From: Omphiscola glabra
Lineage: Eukaryota > Mollusca > Gastropoda > Lymnaeidae
Direction of reading: 5' to 3'
DNA: 64,000 nt
Assembly (NCBI GenBank): GCA_964017045.1
Contig: OZ024810.1
Span: forward strand, 15,302,704 to 15,366,703
Both the position numbers and the translations under genes were made by a program. Positions 1-12,700 of the stretch are shown piece by piece. The notes beneath the pieces were generated by a model. It had not been told where the DNA came from. It saw only the letters and a list, made by a program, of their open reading frames with translations, and searched no databases. Position 1 is the stretch's first letter; every line of letters begins with the position of its first letter.

Positions 1-310
1 TATGGCAAAATACATTTTAAATAAGTTGAGTATTTGTAACTAATGACAAAAAACATTTTGAAATAATTTGAGTATTTTTAACTAACTTGACAAACATTTT
101 TTGATTAATTTCAGTATTTGTAACTAGTATGACAAAATATATTTTGAAAAAGTTTGGGTTTTGAAAATAATATGTAAAAAAAAAATTGAAATTATTTGAG
201 TCTTTGTAACTAGTCCAATACTAATATGGCAAAATAAAATTTAAATATTTTTAGTATTTGTAACTAATATGACAAAAAAAAAATTGAAATAATTTGATTA
301 TTTTTTTCCT
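1..310. repeat. Degenerate AT-rich tandem repeat
   Basis: Units of roughly 45-60 bases share gtatttgtaactaatatgac followed by aaaatacattttgaaa. A shorter relative lies at 40372-40520, the matching place 3' of the last shared tail exon of gene B. Confidence 0.6.
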
Positions 311-684
311 AAATTTAAAAAAAAAAAAAAATATTATAAAATGAATATTATATTATAATATTTAATAGTATACTAAAGTCGAAGCTAAATGATAAATCAT
401 GCTAAATAAACTTTAAAAAATTCAATAATTCATCTCATCTAAAATTGGTTTGAGAATTATTTTTTTTTTAAGTGAAGAAAATAATCCTTTCAATTAAGTT
501 GACAATTGTAACAAAAACTGTAATATAACTAAAATTATAAATAATTTTGTAACCAATGAAAAAGTCGTATGGCTGTGGTTTTTTAAATAAATTCGGTAAT
601 TAATGGCGAACTGTAAAATTGGACTAGTTACATCTTACTTTTACTTTAAACTTGTGTAACATTTGTTGATGTTTCATTACTTAC

Positions 685-723
685 TGGAATAATATGTACT
701 CGGCTTCCTGTCAGATTCATAGC
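685..723 (-). CDS. Gene A exon: cytoplasmic tail unit 4 (39 bp), Tyr-rich
   Basis: 39-bp phase-1 exon encoding GYESDRKPSTYYS with the split codons. Acceptor TCTGCCAG, donor GTAAGT. The gene B counterpart 40891-40929 reads YESDRKPSTYYL. This is the last gene A exon inside the window. Confidence 0.75.
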
Positions 724-3700
724 CTGGCAGATACACAAATTGTATGTTGATATATTTTTTTCACAAAGTTAAAACTTTCGCCACATACTTTGGAAACATT
801 GTTTCATTTAGCGCTGAAAACTTTAAGTCATATAACAATCATTTTATATTATTTACTTTTCTAATGGTTTTTTAAAAACATTTTTTTAAAATTAAAGCGG
901 ACACCATTAAAATTCGTCGGCTCATATGAGTACAGAGAGATAGTCAGCGTAATATTGTACACACATATAGTGAGCATAATATTGTACACACAGAGGGTCA
1001 GCCTAATATTGTACACTCAGATGATCAGCCAAATATTGCACACACAGATGGTCGGCATAATATTGTACACACAGATGGTCGGCATAATATTGTACACACA
1101 GATGGTCAGCATAATATTGTACACAAAGACGGTCAGCATAATATTCTACACACAGATGGTCAGCATAATATTGTAAAATTTAAATGTTCAGCTTAATACT
1201 GTAATTAAAAACTGCTTAGCCTAATATTATATACAATTGGGTTATTCTAATATTGTACACAACAAATGCTCTGCATAATATTGTACATAAGAACTGCTCA
1301 GCCTAATATTGTACACACAATTTGATCAGCCTAATATTGTACATAACATATATTTGGCTAATATTGTACACAATAACTGGTCAGCCTAATATTGTACACA
1401 AACTTTGGTCAACCTAATATGTGCACATCAAATATGCGGCTTTATAGTGTACACAATAACTGGTCAGCCTAATATTGTACACAAACTTTGGTCAACCTAA
1501 TATTGTACACAAGGCCGACTACAAGAATGTTCCATTTATCACGGTCCTGTGATTTCCTTTCCAGTTGTATCCTGGTGTATCCGATATTTTACGTGTCCTC
1601 TTCTAGCTCGCGTCTCCATGAATTTTTAGGCCTTCCTCTCTTTCTTTTTCCTTGTTGATTCCATGTTAGGCATTGGGTGGGGGGATGTTTTAGCAGAGTA
1701 TGCCCATCCTCCTCCACCTTTTCTTTATGATGTCTTCATCAATCTTCAACTGGTAAGTCCTTTCTAGTAGATCTTTATTGGTGATGGTATTTGGCCATAT
1801 GATGTTCAGGATATTTATAAGGCATGTGTTTATGAAGGTCTGAACTTTCAGCGTAATGCTCGCTGTGGTTTACCAAGTTTCTGTTCAATACAGTATGACG
1901 ATTTTTACATTTGTGTTAAATATTTTGACTTTGGTTTGAAGCTTCAACTCCGAATTCAATATTTTCTTTAATAGCACAAAATAATGCTTATCTAGATTTT
2001 CAAATTCTAGCCTTTACATCCGCGTCGGATTCGCCATTTTCGTCAATGGTGCTGCCTAAGTAATGTGAAGGATTCCACTTCTTCCACTGCGTTTCCTGCC
2101 AGAGAGATATGCTCTTGATTGGCTGAGTTTACATTCTTGCTTTTATTTAATGTGAGTCCGAGCTGTGTTGAAATGGTGGCTACGTTTTTTTTTCCTTTCC
2201 TGCATTTTTTTACTGGTTGTGTGACATAAGTGCAATGTCATCTGCACAGTCTAGGTCATTCAGTTGTTCCCAGAGTGTCCACTGTATCCCGTTCCTCTTT
2301 TTGTCTGTGGACTTTATCGTTATCCAGTCAATGGCGAGGATGAATAGTGTGGGGGAAAGGAGACATCCTTGTCTGACTCATAGACACACAAAGCACTGGT
2401 CAGGCCTAGCAGTGTACACAAGATCTGTTCGGTCTAAATGTGTACACTAGAAGGACTTGTCAACAATCATTTTTATTACCACGTGTCCAGGGCTGGTGAC
2501 ATATTATAAATTGTGTGAGTCCTTTCAAACGTTAGTTTATGACAGTTAAAACATTGGAAATAAATAAATTATTTAGGGTTTTAGCTAGTTTTTTTTATTA
2601 CTGTTGCATTGTTAACACTAAATTAAAACAACAAAACAAACAGCTATGAAAACAATAACTACCCCTACATCCATGAATTAATACAAACGAATAACTTCAC
2701 ATTACAACCATGAACTGACAAAAACTGTTTCTTTACATACCCAGATAATCGACAGATGACTCCATGTCTGAATCCGAAACTAAAGTAAAGAGGAACAAAC
2801 TTAAGTGTTGCCTGGATTATTCAATAGGATATGATTTTTTGTAATAAACATTTTAAAAAAATTAATTGAGCTCAATTGAGTTTTTCCTTTAATTAATTGT
2901 ATGTGTTTCTGATATGAAATCATGAAATGCGGTTAATTTAATTCAACTTTCTGGTAGTCTCCTCCCATACATAGATATTCTATTACTCAAAAAGACAATT
3001 TTTTTTTTCAATTTTAACTAATTATTTACTATTGGGTTATTTTTTTAAATCACTTAAAGCAGTGAACGACATTTTTTAAAGTCCTCTTATAAAATGTGAA
3101 TTTGATCTAATTTCATATTTTTTTTTTTATTTACCTCAATGGACATTTCTTCAAAGTGGAAAGTGATTTATAATCAAATCATATTTTACTTACCAGTACT
3201 GACATTTTTCTTTCCTTGTTTTGTAATTTTACCTACAAAAACATTTTAAAAAATTATGAATTATTAAACGAATTAAAGTTTTAATTTACAAATATACAAA
3301 AATTCATTTAATTTCTAAATGATACATTTTTTAAAAAATTATATTTAGAAAATGATTAATATATAAAAATGATATGAAGCTTTTTTTTTTCAACTTAATC
3401 CCTTTAGATTATTTAATTGATCATTTCAAACTTAAGAATTTGTAACAGAACTGACATTAATTTCATTTTTTTTTTTTAAATTTATAAAATGTTTGTTTGT
3501 TTAATTTTATTTTCATTGACCATGTCTAACTCAACATCATTTTCCTGCTATGTCTCAACGTACAGATCTGAAACAAACCGTAACTTGTATAGAAAACAAC
3601 TTGTTGTTTTCAATTTTTAACAGTTTTTAAATGTCTGATGTGTAAGTTTAAACGTTATTATTACAAAGTAACAAAGATTACCATTAATTCTTAGTTGTTT

Positions 3701-6700
3701 TTCTATAGAATTGCAAATTAAAGATATTTGCGCCCTTCGCTACACCAGCGTTTCCAGTATTTTTAAGCTTTCACTGACCAGTGGACATGTTTGGAAATAG
3801 CATCAGTGACGGGTGTCAGCTTAATTCATTTATTTTTATTGGACTATAAATATTTATCTTTTGCTAACCGGCACCGTAAGGCTGGCTGACAGGTTCTGGT
3901 TCACATATCACCGTTCGTGGTTATTTGCTCTAGACTCTAGAGCAGGGGTTTAAGCAGAAATAGAAACTCAAATTCTGAGAAGATATTTATATGTGAAATG
4001 TTTTGTTCTTATGTTTTTTCTTAAAGTCTTCAGCGTGTCTTCATTTTTTTTGGTTTAAATTTATTTATATTTATTTGTGAGATATAATCACGTAATGCTG
4101 TTAATGTAATTTAACTTTTTTTTTTGTAGGTCTGCTCAGATATTTTGATTTTTCAGTGACCCAATTTGAAGAAATACTATTATTTTAAAGATAAAATATT
4201 ATCAATTTGTTTGTTGTTATTTACAATTTTAACTTCTTTTGTAACAAATGAATTAGATATAATTTACCATTCCTTCTCTATATCCCCCCCCCCCAAAAAA
4301 AAAGCATTCCTTTAGAGAGGTAAGTCTTTTATAATCAAATCATAATTTACTTACCAGAACTGATATTATTCATTTCTTGTTTTTTCATATCAGCTGGAAT
4401 TTATTATTTTTTTTTAACATAAAACTTTAAAAAATATTAAGTGGATTAAATTTTACATTTACAACAACAAGAAACTAAAACTACATTGAATTTCTAAAAA
4501 TTATAATCCCTAGACCAGCGTTTCAAAGTTTTAAAATTTGTAGGACCGGTAGGAAATATTCACATTACACCAGGGACTGGTTAGCAAGTTTTCCATAACA
4601 CCAGGGAACGCTGGATAAGTTTCCAACACAACAGGAATCGTTGGATAAGTTTTCAATCCCACATCAGACCGTTGTTCAATTTTTCCATAACACCAGAGAC
4701 CGTTGGATAAGTCTCCATAACACCAGGGACCAGATGGACAAGTTTCCAATTACACCGGTGACTAATGGGACCCAGGTGCGAATGACAGCGCGCCGTGTCC
4801 GGGTCCAATTTGACTAAATGCTATTCGGGTGTCATTTGTGTTGGTTTATTTTATTTAAACCGAAGAATTAATTTTACAAATGTATTGTCCATTTAATTAT
4901 CTTTCATTGGATACCTCCGTTTGTCTTTACAAACCCAACAATACTACTTTAAATATTTTTTTAATCCCAACTTCTCCCTTCTGGTACCCGCGTTGGAATG
5001 ATCTCATTAGCAAAACCTACCTTTCAAATGCTATTAAGTTCTTGTTGCATACTTTAAAATAATGTTTTTTAGGGCTGTTGTTTTGTTTTGATTTTTTTTC
5101 TGTATGAAAGAAATATTTGCTGTGTGTATTGAATTCATTGTCTAAAAACACTATTTAATATATTTTTTGGTTGTATTTTAATAAATTCAATTCAATGGTA
5201 CTTTTAAAAAAAAGACAAGATTTGAAATAAAATTGCTCACGTATTGATCTTTTCCTTCCACGGTTGACTTTGGCAAAAACTAAAGATGAAAATAGAAATT
5301 TTGTAATTCATTTAGTGCAATATATTTAAAGTAAATTTTTGGTTTCATTTATATCAATTATTAATTTTTAAAATGAATTTTATAAAAGTTATTACGTCAA
5401 ACAGTTTTAAATTTTAGCATCTAAAAAGTAATTGTAACTATTACAGCTATGTTTATCGTATCAAATAATAACTTACAGTAACAACAAAAGACAGCCCCAA
5501 AAGCGATGGCTGTTGTAACAATGGCCGCATATCTCCATTGAGTTGATGATCCTGTAGATTTGGTAAAGAAAAAATTATATATAACTGAATTGAATCTACT
5601 TTCTTGAATATATTTAATTAATATTTTCCCAAACCCTCATACATAAACTGTTTAGTGATTTTTAATCTCAGAGTTCATGTTGAAAAACTGGTGTGTACAT
5701 CATTATATAATTAGCATACTCTTACATCGAGTCATTGTCTAAACTTACCTTTATTACAATGTCGACATTGCGTTGTCAATGTGATATCTGAAATGTCTAA
5801 TGAAGGTCAAAGTAAAATGAAGGAATTAGCATTTAATAAATCTTAAATTTAAATATTATATGTTATTCACTTATCAACAGTTACTCTGATAAATTTGATA
5901 TCGAGTAACTCATGGACTTCGTGCTTAAAATATGTCCAGAATTTATGCTTATATAAATATATTGTAATTTTACCGGACTCCATGGTGTCTTACATAGATT
6001 CAAATATGAAACTTGTATAATTTGCGTAAAAGGGAGAGCCATGGGCATAATTTATTATATTATATTATCAAACCTTTTTCATCCAGAGTTATCCAACATA
6101 TTTATTAAATGTTGTTACAACTGTACGTGACACTCGTCTATACAATTAAAAAAAAAACCAACAACTTATTTGATGTTAAAGGAAACAAGAAAAAACAGGA
6201 AAATCCGAATGTAATATAGAACAAACAATTAAATGTAGCATATACAAAAATAAAAAAGCCCTTTAACATTTGAATTTTATTTAACTAAATGAGTAATGTT
6301 ACTTCAATAACACGACTTAGCGAAACTACAAGTTCCCATCACTATATCATGCTATCGACAATATTAAGCGTCAAATGTCTTCGAGGAACGTTCAGGTTAA
6401 GCTACTTTTGATGTACACATTTGAATTAGCAAATTAAAGAGCATTTTTCGTTTTCAAAGAAGGGTTCGGTGCGTTTTCAAATTGTGCATGTATTTTTAAT
6501 CAAGCTTTGCTCTATATGCTTGCATTAAATATTTGGAAAAAAAATGGCTTTTCAACAAATGATTAGTTCTTTAATACAATAATATTCACCGAATAAACAG
6601 ACATACGGATTGTAATATTTTAAGAATCTACAGTTCATTCTATTTTAACAGGGGTGCTGAGTCATCGCATAGTACAGGGGCGTGTATTAGTGGGTGCTTT

Positions 6701-9700
6701 TCTATAATTATGGTGCTAAAGTCATAGAGGTCATTTTTATTAATTTATATGACCCCGTTTACATAAATAGACTAGCTAGTATACCCGACGTTACTCGGGA
6801 TTGTATTGGGGAAAAAAATGTCTACATCGTTTTTTAAATATTTAAATCTAATTTAAGTTCCCTATACATAAACACGTTTCCAATTTTGTTTTTCGATAAA
6901 AATCCATTAATAATGACTTATTTAAACACATCTTTCACCGATTAAATCCCGCCCGCCCCCATATGGGATACCATTCACGATCGGGATCACATTTCCAGTT
7001 GGATCTCGTTTTTTTTTTGTTGGTACTGTTCCCTGGTGTGATCCCGTTCCTTAGTAGGATCCACCTCCCCGGCTGGAGCCCATTCCCTTTGGAATACATT
7101 CCAGTTGTGATCTTGTTACTTGGTATGACCCAGTTCCTTGATGGATCACGTTGTCGGTGTGATCATGTGCCACGTTAAGATTATGAAGGGAATTTTTTAC
7201 CAACTTTGACCCAAGTTCATTAATACATGTAGATGCGTGTAATGTAATATGAGCTTTTGAAGACATTTATGCAGAGAGCATAAGCTATAATATAGAAACA
7301 TTAATTTGGAGCTATCTAGAAACTTTTAAAAATATATATTAACATTTTTATAACATTCGAGGGAACTGATTAAAATTTATGGAAAAGTAATAATATAATA
7401 AAAACATTCATATAAACTTAAAACGATTATAGGAAAAAAATTCAAAGCTTCTAGAATAATATAGAAACTTCATGAAACTTATAAAAAAGATAACTGAGCG
7501 ATACTGAGAAAATCGAAGGAAGGTACAGAAATTAATGGAACATATCAATAACGCTTTTAGATCCCACAATCTATCATCGTTTAACAATATTAAAGTTTCT
7601 TGTACATTTCATATATATCTTTTGATTTGTTTCTTAACTTTAAATAAGTCTCTATGATTTTCCTAAAATTAATTTTATTTGGATTTAAAGAAACTTTTAA
7701 TGTGTCTACAAAAGTTCCAAATGAGTGTTTGAGTTTCTACAATGTATTTTCCTTAACATAGCCAAAGTTTTACAATTAGGATTTCGTTATAATGCAAGCT
7801 TCAACGTAAATTGTTGCATCTGGGCCAAACTTAGTAAACATACTATTAAATTACACCTTTTAAAATAAAACATTTAAACTTAAGCGTTTTCAGACGACTT
7901 GGTCACAATATTAACAATGTTCAAGATAAAATCCCTGCAAACTCCTTCAGATTGTTATAGGAGCAATTAATCAAATGAACTTGCATATTTCTCTGAATGA
8001 ATTTTATTGTGCCCCTATCTTTGCTATAAATAAGATGACCTCATTTGAAATGGGGATCCTATTTTATATTAATTTTTAAACTAAAATAACTTTCACTTCT
8101 TGGGGACCTCTTTTTAATAAGACTTCTTTTAAAAATTAGATTTGTCTTTAAATCGTGGCTCCTGGCTGTGCTCAGACTGAATATCAAATGAAACGGGATT
8201 GGCCCTAAAATAACTGTTTACAAGAATTGGTTATGCCGTAAATTTACTTGTAAGTTGATAACTTTTAGAAGAGTTTTTTTCCGAATACAAACCCGAGCAA
8301 AGCCGGGTATATAGGCAAGTTTCTTTATAAGATATAAACCTTGTGCTTCGTAATTGTGTTACTTTGTTGTAACTTAGTGCTAAGCAAACATATACTTTAA
8401 AGACTAACTTTTTTTTTGTAACAAAATTTCAAACACAGTTTGTCCGTGCATTTTCATTCTAGTTTAGTTTAAATTAATATTTTTGTTAAGTTTGTAGAGA
8501 ATTTAAATTTTTAGTGTTTAAGCAGTATTTATTTCCCTCGTCATATTCTATGTTGTGCCACTGCTCTCTTAAATTTAACAACTTTATTTGACAGTTAAGA
8601 ACTAAAATAGCAGAAATAATAGAAAATGTATTTAAGAACATAATAACTTGTTGATTTGTCAGTGAAAAAAATCCCTAAATTTATAAGAAGTTCATTTTTA
8701 AAAATGACGTAACAATAACTAACTTCAATGTCAAAGAAAATATAACTTTGTCATTTACTTTCATACCAATTGGTGTCGTATCGAAGAAACCTTTTCAAAT
8801 AAAAGGAATTTAAGATACATGTTAAATTAAATGAACATATGTTTTGTTTTTTTAATTTAACCCAAAAAAATAATGAAAATATTTAAGATTAGAGCAAAAT
8901 TATTTTTCGTTTAAAAAAAAATTATACTAATTGTTCAACATCTTACCAAAAAAAATGCACTTGTAAGAAATATCTTTGTATGGCTTCTTAATGTAACAGA
9001 AAATATATTCAATCTTTTCCTCGTAGATTGGAAACACTTCAGTAAGACACTGGTCAGAGGACGAGTTCTTGAGTACAACTCCATCTTTTGCGATTACCAG
9101 TTGACCGTGTGTAGTGTCATAACGACAAAACTTCAGTGTGTGGTCCACTCCAATGACCAGCGTGGCTGAACACGTGGTGAGAGAAAACAGATTGGTCCCT
9201 TCGTCAACTGTCATCGTGACTGGATCTTCAACTGGTAATACGTTTTAATGTTAAAAAGTATTAATTTGTGTAATGTATACATTTGAATGACGTTGGTATA
9301 GGATCACCTTATATATATCACAGATCTAAGTGACATTGTTTATCGTAGATGATAGCAATGTAAATGTGTATGAAACATTTGATGAAATCTTGTATTTAAT
9401 ATAGAAATAAAAATTAACGAATATTATTAAATGTAAAAAAATATATTCGGCCCACACAAGATATAAATTATGATTATTAAGTTAGTTCCCCATCCTTTTG
9501 CATCTTTTAAGACGAGGAAAGTAATATTTTAACAATACATTTTATATCTCAATAAAATATACTTTAGCTGCATTTTAAAAACAAAATTACCACAAGTACT
9601 CCTTTTTCTTTTAATATCCTCGATTGATTTGATAAAATATGGACTTATTGAAAACCCAAATATGTGTGATCTAGTTAAAAAAATTACCAGATGCAGGATC

Positions 9701-12700
9701 AGGGGGGTGTCAGGAAAATAAATGGGGTGTCAACATAAGTGTATCACACCCGTTGACAACAAACCTAGTTAGACCTTAGTTTTTTAATATTATTATTTTT
9801 AAAATGTCCGTTTTTAAAATATTCATATTAAAATGAAAATACACTGATCAAACAAATAAGGAACAAATAATTAATTTAATAATATACCTTTTAAAATTAT
9901 TAAAAGTAAAAGAAAACACATTTTAACATATTTAATTCATTTGACTTACCTGCGCAATTGTTAACTGTTGAGATTTAAAAGAAAAACAATTGAAATGTAT
10001 AACTTTAAATAGTTAATTAACAGATTAATTGTGTGTTTCTATAGAATCTGGGCTTCGTGACCGAACGAAACCGTGCAGAAACTTAAGTACAATACATAAA
10101 TACTACGAAAGACTTGAGAAAAAATATAGTTAATGAAAATATAGGTTCCTGATAAAATGTAATAGTCAAATACAAAATTATAGTGATAACCGTTTTAAAA
10201 GCGAAAATTAAAATAATGAAGATTGTTGGTTTTTTAATTGTATTGTATTACACTTTTGAATAGTTTTTTCGTGATTACAGCATATCTTACTACGTCTAAA
10301 ATGCTGTAGGGTAGCAATGGGGTCTTTTCAAGGGAGTAACATTTTCCTTTCGTCAAATTTAAAAAAAAATCATTTTAATTAAAGTGTTATTTAATTATTT
10401 TAAAAAATATATTTGTCTTTCGTGCAATTTCTATAGAAAAAAATATTAACCACTATTTTTTATCAACGCCGGCTTAAAAGAGATAGGAACACTCGGCTCA
10501 GTGCTTTTCACATCTAGTAGGCCTCGCGTTCATTGAGCTTCAAGCTGTTAACATTGTTAAAGAATATTGCTATTGGAAGATATTTCGTCAGTTTAAATAG
10601 CCTTCAAATGTAGTGGAAAACAGATTTCCAACGTTTTTCAATTTTTAAATTGTTTTAGAAATACAAAATAAGTTGTATAAAAATTATTTATTTAAAAAAA
10701 AAATTAGGATTTATTTATTTTTTAATAATTTATTTCAAGGGGTGGGCGGGTTGTGGAGGGTGAGTAGGGGGCAAAAGGTGATAAGGTGATCCAATGATTT
10801 TTCAATAGGTTTTATATGTTCATTAATTAGTTATTTATTTGAAGAAAAGTCCTTTTTGTGAAACATGTAAAAGGATGCAAGATTTCCTTTCAGTGACGAC
10901 AACATTTTTGAAGTGACTTTCTTCTTTTTTTAAGCTCACTTATTTATGAAGGAGCACAAACAGTTATAATTTTTTTTTTTATAAATTTTTTAAAAAAATT
11001 AATATTTAGCAACAACTAGAAATAACGAATTTTTATGAAGACAACCAATCTCTTCTGTTGCTCCCCGATCAAGTTAAGGATGATTCAAATCTAATTTCAG
11101 GAATGCGCCAAAATGGACGGCTCTTTTTTAATTAATAAAATTAATCTGGGAAGGGGAGGCACTTTAACACACCCACCCCATCTCTGCACTTCCATTCGAT
11201 TTCTAACATCTTTGGTGTTTAAGTGATTTAATACAAAAAAGAAACCAAACTATATGTTCATATTTTAGTTCTTAAATTTATTATTTCGGTGTGTGGGGCT
11301 CATATTTTAGAACCTTCGATTACAATGCGGCAAAACCTGGATACTCTTCAACTAACAAGCACACACATCATTTGAAAAAACTATTGCTGAAAAACTTCCA
11401 TCAATTTGAAAAAATAAAATTATTTAAAATAGACATATTTGTGTTAATAAATAAAAACTTACATTGAATGACACATCCGAAGTTCATCTGTCTCCTGCAG
11501 TCGTCAGTATAGTTAAGATTCACATAGAGTGTGTTCGTCTCTATAGTGATGTCCTTAGTTATACATTCTGAGAAATGCGTGTCAGGACTTTCAAATATGT
11601 GAAAGTACATGGTAAGATAGGGATTGAGCAATCCTTTAACACAAAACTCAAACTTGTGGACGCCACACGTTGAAATGTTTTCTGAGCACATTGACTTGGA
11701 CAGAAGATTCATACCGCCGTCAACTCGAAATCGTGGAGGGCCTTCTTCGCCTGTTGATGAGACTTTAGAATTATCTTATCTTTTATACTGGTGAAATTAT
11801 TTTTTTTTTACTCGCACCACGTACACCTCGGCGGTGTACCTAGCCAAACCATTGGCTGTGGCCTGCGAGAACCACAATGGTAATAGCAACAAAACAGTGG
11901 TCTTCGCGAGTGTTTAACTTTTTGGCCTAACCGGTACTTGTAGAATTGATGTCATACTCTTTGTTAGAACTGAAAACTATTTGTTTAAACATCGTTTAAT
12001 GTCCGCAAGATTAAACAAAAATAGTTCTGATATTTTTAGTGTGCGCAGGGCGCAAGTCCTGCGCGAACGCAAGGGAACGATGTTCTAAAAGACTGGAACT
12101 GTAATTGTTTTGTAAAGAAATTTATATATATATAATCTTTGGGGTTGGGAGGAAAATATTTGGTAAGTTTCACACTTGTTGCAAAGTACTTGTAAAGTGC
12201 AAAGCATTTCGCAGGATTTATTGGGGGTGGGGAGTGGGTGGCGTAATGTTAAACAATGATTTTTTTAAAAGTAAACCCCTTATTACCCCCGCCCCACATA
12301 TATTGAAATACATATAGTTTATCAATTTGTGTAAGTTTTATTCTATGATTGGGATCTTAAGTTTACGGTAGCTAAAATTAAATCAATTTTTCCCCCACTA
12401 AAATTCTAACACTTTTTTTTCGGGGGGGGGGGGGGGTGGGGTGGTGGTGGTTTGGGGTTGGGCATAATAATATTTCACGTGATCCCTCGGGGCGTGGGGT
12501 AAAACTGAATGGGAAGCCAGTGCATCTATTTTGTTATCGCCAAGATACAATAACGCCACAAATACGTTACAGGCACATAATCACGTACATTGGTCTTGAA
12601 GTAAAAGTTGTCGAAGGCCAATAACCATTACCATTGACATTGTGATATCAAGCGATTGTCAAAACACACACACAAAAACAGTACGAAACATTTCAGGGAT

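Noticed and set aside
955..1176. 73-codon ORF with ILYTQ repeats
   Set aside because: It is the 27-bp minisatellite read in a frame that stays open because 27 is a multiple of three.
3441..3475. Further 39-bp tail exon
   Set aside because: The minus strand keeps ATGTCAGTTCTG, but the donor reads TT instead of GT and the acceptor side is eroded to poly-A/T.
11463..11750. Naming the genes FREP or a specific gastropod resistance-locus gene
   Set aside because: There is no fibrinogen domain and no sequence I can match from memory; only the general layout is comparable.
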